A DNA stretch of 64,000 nt from Cymbomonas tetramitiformis (GCA_001247695.2 LGRX02024739.1:1-64000); one strand, 5' to 3'; positions 30,734 through 42,148 are shown, counted from the first letter of the stretch. Notes: generated by a model from the letters alone, not told the origin. Numbers and translations are program-made.

Positions 30734-33006
30734 CTAGCTTCTCGGCTTCTTTCCTGGCCTCTGGTCTTCTTTGGCAGGTGCAAGTGCATTCTTTTTCTTT
30801 TTAAATCTAAGAGGTGACTTTTTGGCAGCCTCGTTCTTGGAACCGCCCCCCTCCTTCTTCTCCTCCTCCTCCTCCTCCTTCTTCTCCTCCTCGACCGCCT
30901 CCTCATCGTCCACAGCCTCTCCTTCCTCTCCTTCATTAGCAGCGACAGCCTCATCCTCGACAGCCTCAACATCCGTCTCATCATCATCATCCTCATCATC
31001 GTCCGCGTTACCCTTTTCCTCCTCAACATCCGCATCGTGCATCTCTTCCTTCTGACACCCCCGCACGTCCTGAAACCAGTGACGGCTCGTTCCTCTCGTA
31101 TGACACTGCAAGTGAATGCAACCTAAGTAAGTGCATTAAGAGCAAAGACAACAAATGACAAGCTAAATGCAACTAGAACAATACAAGCAAACACACCGTG
31201 ACGGGGGGATATTCACGGTCCCGTTCCGATACCTCAGCAGGCTCCAACTTCAGGCCGGCCAGTTTTCTCCCTGTCATCCTCTCGGGATACAGCTTGTCCG
31301 TGTTGGCGTGCCTCAAGTAGGCCTTGTGTATCCTGCGTACATAAACCACTTGTTAGACGGCGTCCTTACATATGTACACCGCCTTCCACCCGTATGGACG
31401 GCACAATAAATGGTGTCCACGCGTATGGACAGCAAAACAACACCACGCACACATATACACATGGACGTTCGCGTAAGTGCAAAAGGTGAAAATGTGAACG
31501 TTGCAGGGGAAGGCAGGGAGGGAGGGAGGACTTGCCAGATAACATTTGTTTTTACTATAACTGACTGGAGGTTGTGCTCCAGCCTCTCTATCGTTTTGGC
31601 AGCCGACCCGATGCGGAGTTGCTCGGCACTCACGAGCTCATCCACCATGGACATGTGGTGGGATAACATCCTCTCCACGGGGTAAAAGTCCCCCTTCTCT
31701 GGGAGGTGCACCACAAACTCCACGTACAGCTCGTAGGTATCGCTGGGCAAAAGCATCGGCTTCTCGTTTAAGGATTTCCCCGGCCCGATGGCGGCGACGG
31801 TTGCCCGACCGATGACGAGGTTGGAAAGGCCAGTTTTGGTGGCCTTGCCGGTGTCGTAACCGTCACCGATACGACCCACGTCCGCCTGGGCGGTGGCAAA
31901 CACGTCAACCTGGTCCCCGACAGCCAAAGGGCCCTCCAGGTTGGGGGAGTGCTCGTCTGCCTGCGGCGCCGACCCTTCGGAGACCGTCTGTTGGGGCGCT
32001 TCCACCTGGACACCGTGGGGACGACGTATGGACTAAGTCGTTCGTACGGGCGACACACGCGTGGAAACATATAAGAAAAACAGTTAAGAACTGGCGCTCA
32101 CTAGCCAAAACGTACACCCCTGTGGACAACGTGCAAACTACGTGGTTCATAAGCGTGGAAACAATCAAGCGGCACAAGTTGAAAAAGGGTTCACATAACC
32201 ACGCGCCTGGACACCGTTGGACAGCGAGTGGACACCGCAGTTTACAGGCGGAAGAGCACAAAAGTTACCTTCGGTTTCTTTTCAGGGGCTTCAGGGGCTT
32301 GGGCACCAAGCGCTTTGAAGATCTCAAAGTGCTTGCCTTCGGTGAGTGGGTTCCCAGCAGCCACTGCCAGAGCCACCCGCAGGCACGCATCTGTCTCCTC
32401 CGGGGTCGGCATATCCCTGTGCCCGTACACCTTGTACCCGGCCGCTGGACCCTTGTACCGGATGTGAAACCCGTCGGGGAAGTCCTGGGTGACCTTAAAT
32501 TTCCAGCGACCGGGCCCATCCGAGTTATTTTTTAAATAACTCAACCGGTTGGTGACGTATGTTTTGACCATGCGCAGGGGCACCTGCGGGTGTCGGGACT
32601 GGATATGCTTGGATATCTTGTTGTGCACGGCCACCCCGATGACGGCGACCGTCCCAGGGGGCAGCTTGCCTGTTCCATGCCAGTCGTCGATTATCTCCCG
32701 GGCGTCTTCCTTCATGTCGTTTAAAACTTGGGCGCCCGGGTCCAACACCAACCGCTCTGTATTTGCGGCCTGCGCAGCCTCTGCAGGTTTGGCTGCACCC
32801 CCCGCCCCGGCAGCCCCTGCAAACATCAGCATTTGCTGCTGCATGCTCTGCATTTGCTGCATCATTTGCTGCATCGCGGAGTTTGACCCGGTCGCCTCGA
32901 CCAAGTTGGTTTGGCGACGGGTCGGTGTCGTGGAAGTGGGGGCGGGGGGTGGTGATTTTGGTTTCTGTGTGCGTTGTCTTCCGGGCTGAACTCGCAATCT
33001 GGTCAT
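30734..33006 (-). CDS. CACTA accessory protein (TnpA-like), four exons
   Basis: Exons by GT-AG reading on the minus strand: 33006-32269, 32005-31566, 31332-31233 and 31105-30734. Phases agree at each junction (0, 2, 0), giving 549 residues. The N-terminus is Pro/Thr-rich and followed by a Met/Gln-rich coiled coil (MQQMMQQMQSMQQQ). A folded part of about 150 residues with TYVTNRLSYLKNN and FHIRYKGPAAGYKVYG comes next, then a second helical domain (VERMLSHHMSMVDELVSAEQ). The C-terminus is a strongly acidic Asp/Glu block and a Lys-rich, nuclear-localisation-like end (KKSPLRFKKKKN). It is divergent to the transposase. By analogy to maize TnpA it would bind the repeated motifs, but I see no direct similarity to TnpA. 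All three introns contain copies of the element motif. Confidence 0.7.
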
Positions 33007-33325
33007 GTTGGGAACTTACGAAACAAAAAAGCGAGGAGGTTCGTTTGCTGGAGGACTGTGGGCGTTTGTATTTGGCTTACTTTTGGCGGCGATGGCATGA
33101 AAACGGTATTCACGGGCGTGGACAGCGCTGCCTTCGTGGCGTTCATCCGTACAGTACGGGCGTCCGAACGTATGACCGTTGAGCTGGTGTATGAGACAGC
33201 GTCGTCCATGGGCGATTTTGCACATGCATGTCTCGATTTCTTTTTTCTTTTTCAAATTGGTATCAGAGTCCTCTCTGTAGGGAAACGCGATTTTATGAAT
33301 ATAAGTTTTGCGGTGCAGCAGGTTT
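33007..33325. promoter_or_regulatory. Upstream region of the accessory gene
   Basis: Part of the 1.4-kb space between the two divergent CACTA genes (33007-34417). It has only a few element motifs and no clear TATA box that I would commit to. Confidence 0.3.
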
Positions 33326-33331
33326 CCATCA

Positions 33332-33530
33332 CCGTGGGTGCGTGGCCGAGTGGTCAAATGTTGGTAAGCCGAACGCGTTGTACGCGAGGGTACGGGGTTC
33401 GAATCCCCGTGAAGGCATGGGCATCCACGGTCCCCCTTGTGGGGTAGCGATATGGGCGATTGCCGCCGACAACGCGCTAGTCTACAAGGGGCGCCGTGGG
33501 TGCCCACCCACGCCTTCATGCAATTTTAAG
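33332..33530 (+). ncRNA. tRNA-like sequence / SINE candidate with Pol III boxes
   Basis: TGGCCGAGTGG (33343-33353) matches a tRNA A box and GGTTCGAATCC (33396-33406) matches a B box; CGGGG/CCCCG around the latter forms a T-arm. The D-arm and a short CGCGTTGTACGCG hairpin recall Ser/Leu-type tRNAs with a long variable arm. The usual 7-bp acceptor does not pair. Instead CCGTGGGTGC (33332) can pair with GCATCCACGG (33421). The following 100 bases contain CACGCCTTCATG, the complement of the tRNA-like tail. It looks like a tRNA-derived SINE rather than a working tRNA gene. Confidence 0.5.
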
Positions 33531-33539
33531 TCTCAGTAA

Positions 33540-34417
33540 CTCATGGAGACCGTCCGATTAAGAGTGGGGGGTTCATCTGGACCGTCGATTGCACTGTCCG
33601 CTGGGAAACAATCCCACTGAGTGCCTGTTCTGGGGTAAATAGCAAGCAGCGAGAGGGCGTCTAACCCCCCTCCCGCTTAATTATTTTTTTGTCCCCCCGC
33701 TCCGATTTTAGCCCTCCATCGGCCTTTTTAAGGGATTTTTTTTTGCCATTTTTTCGCTAAGTATTTCTACCCAAGTGTCCACCGTGTGGTAAAATGTGCT
33801 GTCCGTACGCTGTCCATACGGTTTGTATGTTTTTATTTTCCATGAGGTCCAGTTTCATGTCATATGGACGGTCTGAAAAAGGCCGTCCATGGGACATGAA
33901 TCATACGGACAGTCAAGGCTAACTCAGATGGACAGCGTATGGACTGCTAACTGACGTTTCCACGCGTGTGGACATTTTTCAACAAAAAGCGTACAAACAC
34001 TATAAAGTCGTACGAAAACTCGTAATTCAGCGTGTGCTTTCCCTATCCATCCATGCGGACTGTTCAAAATGTGCTGATTTTTCCAACCATATGGACAGAC
34101 CGTCCATGGGACATGCCCACGTGTGGAAATGTGCTTATTCATACGAAAATTCGTACGAACCCCACATGGACAGCTAACTGACGTTTCCACGCGTGTGGAC
34201 AACCGCTCTCATGGACTAGAATGCTTGCGGAATCCACACGGACAACACATAGCGTCCATCCTTAATCTAACGTGTGGACCACGAGTTTACAACCTTGACG
34301 TAAGTGTCGGTGCATTCGCGCAGATGTGACATGGAACGTATGAACACCGTTGTCCATACGCTGGAAACCTAAGCCTAGCGTACGAACGCCGTACGTACGA
34401 CGCACGGACGACCAAAG
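33540..34417. promoter_or_regulatory. Transposase upstream region with element motifs
   Basis: No gene. From about 33780 the CGTATGGAC words and inverted pairs return. CCACGCGTGTGGACA occurs after GACGTTTC at both 33955 and 34183, within a repeated TAACTGACGTTTCCACG unit. The transposase ATG follows at 34418. Confidence 0.5.
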
Positions 34418-37400
34418 ATGCCATTTTGTCCCTGCGTTGAATGCAATGGTGAAAGGTGGTTATCCAGTAAGCAAACTCTCCGGCACGTGCGTGCCAATGG
34501 ACTTTATGGTGATCGATCGCCGTCACCAGAGCGACAACAAGATGAACATAGTGAGGAGGAGGAATTCCCAGAAGATGTTGCCATCCACGAGGCAGCAGAT
34601 GCGACGATCAAAAAAATCAATCGGCTCTTCTTGGGACCTCAAGAGGACCCAAGCGCAGAGGTAGGTCTTCCTTATCAGCTAAGTCAGCAATTCATCAGCA
34701 TTCATCACATTCATGCCTTCTTTGAGGATGTGTGTGTGTGTGTGTGTTTGTGTGCGCAGGAAAGTCTAGAAAACGTCCAAGCGTCCGCTGACGTTGTGGC
34801 GAACAATTTCGTGTTGGATCTTCTCGTCTCCCACAACCACCACAACAGCTCGCAGGCCTACTTCGATGCGATTCTGAACATTCTGCGTGTTCACTACGTC
34901 GACAAAGTAGCCGATAGTGCACATACTCACATCGCAGAGGTTCCATCTACCTATGCACAAGTATTGCAGAAGTGGAAGGAGATGTTCAAGGGATACAACG
35001 AAGTGGACGTTTGCCCCGAGTGCTCCGAATTCTTTCAGGACGAGCACGCCAACCGCGACAAGTGTCCGAAATGCCTGGAACCGAGATACGAGGACGGAAA
35101 GACGGTGAAGGGGGTATACATTCCAGGTCGAGCTCGCTGTATTTTTCGATGGTGGCCGCTCGAAACGCTGTTCACCGTATTCTTCCTGACGCCGGAGTTA
35201 GCCATGCTAGCGCGTACGTGGTGGAAAGAAGGCATGTTGGACAAAGACCCCCGAGCGGAGGTACATGGTATACTGGGTGAGTTTACTCCGAAATTTCAAT
35301 CCGTGACTGTGTACACCGCATGGACGTAAGGACTGTACATCGTCCGTGGGTACGATTAGCATCGTCCACCCGTGTGGACGAAGCAAGTGCGGAATTCGTA
35401 TGTCGTATTTCCCACTGCTCGTGCAAACTCGTCCATGTAGGTGAACACCATATGGATGGTAAATACGTACGCCGTCCGTACGCACGGACCTCGTTATCCA
35501 CTCGTGTGAACAGTTTAATTGCGGAAATCTTAGGTGCCATTTCCCAGAGCTCGTGCAAACCTGTCCATGAGTGTGAACACCGTATGGACAATTCGTTCGC
35601 TCGTCGTCCGTACGTGTGTACTTAGTTATCCACCCGTGTGGACAGTTAGTGTAAGGAATTCTCATGTATCGTTTCCCAATGCTCGTGCAGACTCGCCAGG
35701 ATTTCTCAACTTCGTTCGCAACAAGTGGGACGTCTTTAAAGACCCGAGGAACATTGCCATCATGGCGTGTGCGGATGGCGTCCAATCCTTCAACGACGGC
35801 ATACGCACGGTGACTCCGCTGTGTTTTACGATTGTCAATTTCCCAGGAGAAATTCGCTGCAAACGAGAATACGTGATGACTTGGGGAATCTGGGATGGAA
35901 AACCGAAAGTCAGCAGCAAGTTCTACGACATGTTCACCTTGGAGGTTAACAGACTGACTATCGGCGTACGCATGTTCGATGTGATTACCAACACGGTTTT
36001 CACGTTCAAGCTCGTGCTGTACAAAGTGCTCGAAGACTACGTTGGCTTGAGCGACGCAGCGAGACGATTGGGAGCTAATTCGTACTTAGGTTGCCTAAGA
36101 TGCTGGATACGGGGTACTGAGAAATCTACATCTGGTCTAACGAAAATCATATATTCCTCACTACACCAAGGACTGCAACCAGGTAAACGCATGACCCCTT
36201 CGTTTGTCCCCTTTCCTTCTTCGGCTGTACGTGTGCCCACCGTGTGGACACCCCACGGACAGCTCGTGGATTTTTAGCTTACATTATGTGTTAAAGAACA
36301 CCCTGTTCGGGCTAGTGGATACCGGCGTCCATACGCGTGGACGACGGAACCATATGTCATCCGTACGCGTGATTCACCGTCTAAGCGTGTTGTGTTGATT
36401 TTCTCCGCCGGCATTGAGCAGGTGAATCAATTCCTCTTCGCACCAACAGCGAAGTCCGCGAAACCCAACAGCTCCACGCCAAGATGATCAGAGAGGGACG
36501 AGTGCCTAAATCAATCATCGAGGAATTCATGAAGCAGAGCGGGGTCAAGGAACCATGCCCGATGTCAATCATTCCTGATTTTGACGTTGTAAAAGACTAC
36601 CTTCTCGACTTGATGCACATCTTGTACAACCTGATTCACGGCGTCCACTGCGTGATTTTTGGTGATGGTTGGGGACCGAACACACGCAACTATGCGCGAA
36701 AGATGAAGGTCCATCGATCGTGGGTTATCGCACCCCCACCCAGAAATGTAAACGATCGAAGATCTGCTGCGAAGCGACTGGCAGGTAAGCTGGTAGGTCG
36801 TTTGCGAGTTTCTGCTGTTCCATACGGGTGGACACCTTGTTCCGTCCGGACGGACGTCCTATGCCACCGTTCGGACGACGTATGGACCCTCCACTGTATG
36901 CCTAACAATGTAAATTCTTCGCAGACAAACCATCACCGTGGGGACTGTCACCGATCGCAAAGACCGGTGCAATCAAGTGGGTACGAAGTCTGAAGCTCCC
37001 GACAAATATGGGACCTCTACCTAAGAAACTTTTGCAGGAGAAGTACAACAGCCCGAATAAGGTGCGGAAGATGAAGGCCGCGGAGCTGGTGGTATCCCTC
37101 ACTTCTGGGATACTGGGCGTTATTGCATCCTGGCAAAATGCTGACGGGCAAGTTCTCCGTCCACAATACGCGAAGTTCGTCGGCGAATTTGCGGTGGTGG
37201 TTCGAGAATTAACCGCCCCCTCAATTGATCCAGAGGTACGTTAATTAGCCTAATCCACGTGTGCTTCCGTGTGGACACCGTACGGACGCCGCACGGACGA
37301 CGTATGAAGTCGTTGTCCATCCGGGTGTTCCTCCAGTATTCACACCTGTCATGTCCCGGTTCGAGATTAAGGTTGCCTCTCATTTTGCCTTTCAGGAAAT

Positions 37401-39042
37401 GAACAAGCTGCAGAGCCGAGTCATGAAGTTGAGAGATGAGATGGAGCGGAACAACACCCCTGAGGCGTTGGTGATTATGTCGCATCTTCTCGTGCACATT
37501 GTCGACCAGCTGAAGGACAACGGCCCTGCACGGGAAATCTGGATGTATGTCTTCGAAGACTATTTCGGGTTGTTGAAGCTGTCCATCAAGACCCGCTCAC
37601 AACCAGTCGCCAGCATGATGAAAGGATTGGAGTTGCGGCGAACGGTTTCCATGGTTGCGGGCATCAAGCAGATGCATCGAATTGGTCGAGCTCCGCATTA
37701 TCGACCTCCTGCAAAGCAGAACATCTTTACAACAAAATCAAGCACTGTGCGGCCATCCGCTGGTGAGCACATCCATAAGTATTATGTGTACCATGCATGT
37801 CAGTCTGTCCATGCGTGTGGATGCTTTGTAAGTACGTTTGCACGTAGTTGTTCACACGCGTGGACAACGATCCATACGCACGGACAGTACTTTACTATTG
37901 TCCGTTTGATCAATAGCACTTGTCCAAGCGCGTGGACGAAGGGCCTTCCGTGCGGACGACGCCGCCCACACGTGTGGAATACCTGTCCGTACGCACGGAT
38001 AGGTTTTCACTATTGTCCGTTTTTTCTCTCTTCAGTCTTCTTGTGAGACAACTAATTCACTTGCGCGGCGTCAATCGCAACAGATGACAGGGAAAAGATT
38101 CAAGTTTATCTTCGTACCGAGTTCCCCGAGTACGACATTCTGTGCAAAAATTTCGACGACAGACTCGCCTTATTCAACAGGTACCAACTCATATGCGTGT
38201 CTGTAAATTGTGCAAATGCCATGTGGATGGCGTATGGACGGCGTACGGCCACCGTATGACAACGTACGGAACACTGAGTCCACCCGTGTGTACCTTGCGA
38301 ATGCAGGAACGCTGTGCAATGGAATCGTCGCAACCGACGGGCGGGTCGTCGAAGGCCGATGACGAATGACGTGGTTCCGGTGTTTCTACAACCAGACACG
38401 TGGCGGAGGTGCCCAACAACTTTGCAGATTCAGCCTTTCACCGAGGAGGAGCAGGCCTTCGCCTTAGCCGGCATCGCCCCGTGGACGGAGTATCCTAGCA
38501 TCAAGATCGGGCGTGAAGATTTCCGAGTGCACGACAGCGACATTGGTTTGAAGAGCTGTCAACGGTATTTCAAGAGCATCTTTCGAACTCCGGGAGTGCC
38601 AACTCAAGCCCAACTTCTTACAGGCGAGATACCGGACGATGACGTTGAAGATAGGTATGGGGAAATCATGAAGATTGTCAAGCTTGACCTTCCCGGTCAC
38701 GAGATCTTTCTGTTGAAGGCCCGTTGGTACCCAAAGGCGGCTGCGCTTGCGGACGACATCAGCAAGAACATTTACCTGCGCAAAGACATGCCATGGGACG
38801 TGTCTCAGCCATTCGTTCGCGCAAACAGCATTGAGAATCAAGTGGTAATTCAGGATGTTCCTTTCATGCCGGCTTGGCTTGCCCGGTTCAAAGGAAATGT
38901 TGTCCCTTTGGCCATTCGACGACGAACTGATTGCTTGCAAGTTGTGTTGGATCGCAAGGCGGATTTCTTCCGTGAACTCGATGGTAACAGTAGTAGCGAG
39001 GATGACAGTAGTAGCTCATCTGATTCAGATGATTGCGGATGA
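34418..39042 (+). CDS. CACTA transposase (TNP2 / Transposase_21 type), eight exons
   Basis: Exons: 34418-34660, 34760-35276, 35700-36182, 36422-36784, 36925-37235, 37396-37762, 38084-38180 and 38307-39042. All introns are GT-AG and phases agree (0,1,1,1,0,1,2), giving 1,038 residues with no internal stop. The start MPFCPCVECNGERWLS and the later CPECSEFF...CPKCLEPRY are the Cys pairs seen at the front of TNP2-type proteins. DPRNIAIMACADGVQSFND carries the first conserved Asp. LLDLMHILYNLIHGVH matches the D-x-MH-I box. REIWMYVFEDYFGLLK matches the conserved WMYPFER-type motif near the end of the core. The acidic, Ser-rich C-terminus ends in SDSDDCG. It would cut at the terminal repeats in the nucleus. 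The eighth exon (about 245 residues) lies beyond the usual core. Confidence 0.85.
35277..35699. repeat. Transposase intron 2 filled with element motifs
   Basis: The 423-bp intron holds repeated CCACCCGTGTGGAC, CCGTACGCACGGACC and CACCATATGGATGG words, the same families as the subterminal arrays. It contains two near-copies of a 120-bp unit with TCGTGCAAACTCGTCCATG / TCGTGCAAACCTGTCCATG. Introns 3 to 7 also hold copies. Confidence 0.75.
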
Positions 39043-39229
39043 TACACGATGTAATATATATGTAAATAAACCGTATGTAGGCGGATACCTGTATTCACAC
39101 GCATGATTCCGCTAATCCATGCGGGTAAACTCTTATCCACACGCGCGGATGTATGTGTCCACACGCGTGTTTCAACAAACTCCAATTTCGACGTCCATAC
39201 GTATGGATTGGCGAATTCCGATCGTCCAT

Positions 39230-39850
39230 ACGTCTGTCCACACGTCGTCCGTACGCATGGGTTCGATCGGTGACACGCCTCCATGGTGCCCACATGGCTG
39301 ATGAAGGGGCAGGAAATGCTCGGGCACACCCAGGCCCGGGTGCAATGGCTGTCCACACGTGCGGACAAGCGCAAACGAGTGGCGCAGCACGGGTCTCACA
39401 CTGTCCATACGCCCGTCCACACGTCGTCCGTACGCGTCCGTACGGTCCAGGGACACGTCCCCATGGTGCCCATGTGGCTGATGAAGGGGCAGGAAATGCT
39501 CGGGTACACCCAGGCCCGGGTGCAATGGCTGTCCACAAGTGCGGACAAGCACAAAAGAGTGGCACGGCACGGGCCTCACACTGTCCATACGCCCGTCCAC
39601 ACGTCGTCCGTACGCATGGGTTCGTCCAGGGACACGTCCACATGGTGTCCATATGGCTGAGGAAGGGGCAAGCAGTGCTCGGGTACACCCAGGCCCGGGT
39701 GCAATGGCTGTCCACACGTGCGGACAAGCGCAAAAGACTGGCACGGCACGGGCCTCACACTGTCCATACGCCCGTCCACACGTCGTCCGTACGCGTCGGT
39801 ACCGTCCAGGGACACGTCCCCATGGTGTCCATATGGCTGAGGAGGGGTAG
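39230..39850. repeat. About 180-bp tandem repeat in the CACTA right end
   Basis: More than three units start at the word GTCCACACGTCGTCCGTACG near 39236, 39415, 39595 and 39775. Each has CATGGTG.CCATATGGCTGA, GGGGCAGGAAATGCTCGGG and GTCCACACGTGCGGACAAG. Open frames on both strands across it are a by-product of the repeat length being divisible by three, so I do not call genes here. Confidence 0.8.
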
Positions 39851-40163
39851 AAGCGGCATTCCTCGCTGTCCGCACGTGTGGACAGCAATTTCCAACGGTT
39901 CATGCGTATGGACGGCACCTATCCATACGGTCGGGCAGTGTACGGAGCGTCCACACGCGTAATAAAATCAGGTAAACTAGCATACGTCGTCCACACGGGA
40001 GCACACGTATGGACGACGTGTGGATTTATCGTATGGACACCGTATGAACATCACTTTTGCAAATTAGACATTTTCACACGTGTGGATTTTGCAAAAAAAG
40101 CGTCCATACGGCGTCCATCTGCAATCCACGCGTCGTTCATCTGAATTTCCACGCGTGTGGACA
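39851..40163. repeat. CACTA right subterminal motif array
   Basis: Dense CGTATGGAC and CCACACGTGTGGAC words to the edge of the terminal repeat, including TTCCACGCGTGTGGACA at 40146-40162. Confidence 0.8.
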
Positions 40164-40181
40164 GGCCAATAATTTGTAGGG
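40164..40181 (-). repeat. CACTA right terminal inverted repeat
   Basis: Reads GGCCAATAATTTGTAGGG on the plus strand, the exact complement of the left end. Followed by the TTT target duplication (40182-40184). Confidence 0.92.
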
Positions 40182-40184
40182 TTT

Positions 40185-40318
40185 ACCAGGCTTGGGAACC
40201 ATCAGTACTGGAGCAGGAAATGGACTAGATGAGGGCCTGATGTGACCCTTGCTGAGTAACTCGTCCAACCGGGCTCGCAGTTGCGTTAACTCCGCCACTG
40301 ACATTTTGTAGCACAGAT
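40185..40318 (-). pseudogene. Ty3/gypsy-type reverse transcriptase relic, 5' part
   Basis: Minus-strand frame with [19 protein letters not shown] and [20 protein letters not shown], the N-terminal end of a Ty3-type reverse transcriptase. It stops in frame exactly at the CACTA insertion and continues at 29610. On the other side it abuts the Gag-like gene of element D at about 40317, in a different frame and without a protease region, so the joint is a deletion or recombination point. Confidence 0.8.
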
Positions 40319-42148
40319 AACAAAGAGCGCGCACACCAAGGAGGAAGTAAAGAAAGAGCGACCCAAACTGGGAATGCTCCTCCCACAGCCATACCGTGGC
40401 GGCGTTTGCTCAATCGGAGCGCCCTCGTCGTCGGAGTCACTCGATGCGTACGTCTCGGGCTCGTAGTCGGTGTGAGTCGCTCTCCGGCTCCTCGACCGCG
40501 GAGAGCATGTTCATGTTCACGGACGGCTCGTCGGGCGCCTCCACCGTAAATCCCGTGCTCGCGATGAAGTCGGCGAACGAGCGGGTGACGGGCGGGCACA
40601 TGGGGTTGGGCGGACCGGTCCATTCCTCGTCGGACTCAACCGACGCGGCGGGCGAGTGCTTGGCCGGCTCCGACACCACCGGCACGTCGGCGGTGAAGGT
40701 GTTGACGTTGAAAGTAGATGCTCCCACGTTGCTCGCCAAGTCCGTGAACTCCGTGACGGCGTACACCTTGGCCTCACCGTCCTCCTCGCGCAGAAGGAAC
40801 ATGCGGAACGAAACGTCGGCGAAGATGTCCGGCTTGCCGCCCGCGAGCATGCAAAGTGCGTCGAATTCCTCAGGGTCGTCGTTGTCGATGGCGTGCTGGA
40901 ACTTGGCCGCCAACACCGAATTCTCGGCCTCCTCAGCGAACGCATAAACCGAAATCCCGTTCCTGCCCCCGTTCGGGCAGTCGCGGTGCCAGTGCCGCGC
41001 CTTGCCCTTTGCGCACACATGGTTTTGGCAGTAGGGCACGGTCGCACCGGTGTCACGATGAAAAGCGACCTTCTTGGAGACGGATTGGGACCAATTCTCA
41101 CCCTTGGTGAGGGGCTCGGCCGCGAAACGGGTCTTCATGCGTCTGTTTGGTTTATCCGCGCGAGGAGTGAACCCGCGCGGGGGCGGCTCGGACTGAGTGG
41201 AGGCGGCGAAGGCAGCCAATTGCCGCTTTAAGTCCAAGACCATCGTGCGCAAATCGGCAAGCTCGGAACCGGGATCGTCGGAGACACGACCGGCGCCCCT
41301 CTCCATGAAATGCGCGCCATGCGAATACCTGTGGGCTGACGCCGTGGCGGTACCCGCCTTCACCTGCTCGGTGTAGCACTCACGCACCCATTGTTGGATG
41401 GCGAGAAGGTCGTGGGCGGCTCGTTGATCGTGAAGAAGTAGCCGTGACACCACCGGCTGGTAGAAGGTGGTATCCAGAGCCTTGACGAAGAGGGACTTGA
41501 CGTCCTCGTCCAGTAGCGTCGCCCTCGTCCTCGCAGCCTTCAGCGCGGCGTTAAAATCCCCGATCGCGCCATGGGGGTCCACGCCCGCAGAAACGCGAAT
41601 ACCCAACATGTCCGCTTGCCCCTGAAAGGGGTCACCCGTCGGGATCATGCGTCGGGCGAACTCAAGCAACACACGCTTACCATCGGCCGGGAAGCTGGAG
41701 TGAGAGGAGTCCATCCAGTCTGCCGCGGGCGACATGGGGTCAACCATCAGCTCGAGCGTGGAGAACAATAAGCTGTTGGCCTCCACGCGGACGGGTAGGG
41801 TTGCATCGTCCAGCAAGAAAAGGAGTGCAAACCCGATGTCCTCGGTGACAAATGCCGTCTGCAGCGCAGAAACCATCCTAGCGAAGAGGGCCGATGCGTG
41901 GGATTCAGTCCCGGAAAACCGCCCGCGCTTGTCCTCGAACAACTTATGACGAACGGACTTGGACACTTTCATGTCGAAGTGCTCCCTCTGAAGGTACGCA
42001 CTGAAGCCAGGAACGTAGCCCCTGCTGAATTGGCAGCTGGCGGTGTTGCTGGAGTGTTCGCGTGGCTCGCAGCTACTGATACAAAAATTGTGGACAATGT
42101 GCGTCGGCGATTCGCCATGCTAGCGGTGGCTCGAGTGGAAGCAACCAT
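40319..42148 (-). pseudogene. Gag-like protein of element D (relative of B), broken
   Basis: Minus-strand relative of the element B protein, beginning MVASTRATASMANRRRTLS at 42148. There is a 1-nt loss near 41990, then a long frame from 41972 with KVSKSVRHKLFEDKRGRFSG. It carries the zinc motif (C-x4-C-x6-H-x-H-x2-C near 41035-40985) and the acidic spacer. A second frame change lies near 40475. The YGCG box and the hydrophobic helix ([14 protein letters not shown]) follow in the shifted frame. The tail present in B is replaced by the reverse-transcriptase relic. Strong similarity to B through most of its length and in the 5' untranslated region (42200-42480). Confidence 0.85.

Larger units (their letters stand above)
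29611..40181 (+). mobile_element. Complete CACTA/EnSpm-type DNA transposon (10.6 kb)
   Basis: 10,571 bp with perfect 18-bp terminal inverted repeats CCCTACAAATTATTGGCC and a 3-bp target duplication TTT (29608-29610 and 40182-40184). It inserted into a reverse-transcriptase gene whose frame is restored when the element is removed. It carries a TNP2-type transposase (plus strand, eight exons) and a divergent accessory gene (minus strand, four exons), both assembling in frame with GT-AG introns. Short motifs of the CGTATGGACA type, often as inverted pairs such as TCCACACGTGTGGA, crowd both ends and the introns. Nothing in the coding parts is broken as far as I can see, so this copy may be autonomous. 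Confidence 0.9.

Noticed and set aside
30771..31055. Serine-rich plus-strand protein
   Set aside because: It is the reverse of the acidic Asp/Glu exon of the accessory gene, which is supported by splice sites and phase.
33343..33430. Functional tRNA-Ser/Leu gene
   Set aside because: Boxes A and B and the T-arm are good, but the 7-bp acceptor ends do not pair, so it is reported as a tRNA-derived sequence instead.
39230..39850. CRISPR-like array from regularly spaced repeats
   Set aside because: The units are about 180 bp and similar along their whole length with no unique spacers. They are a tandem repeat inside a eukaryotic transposon end.
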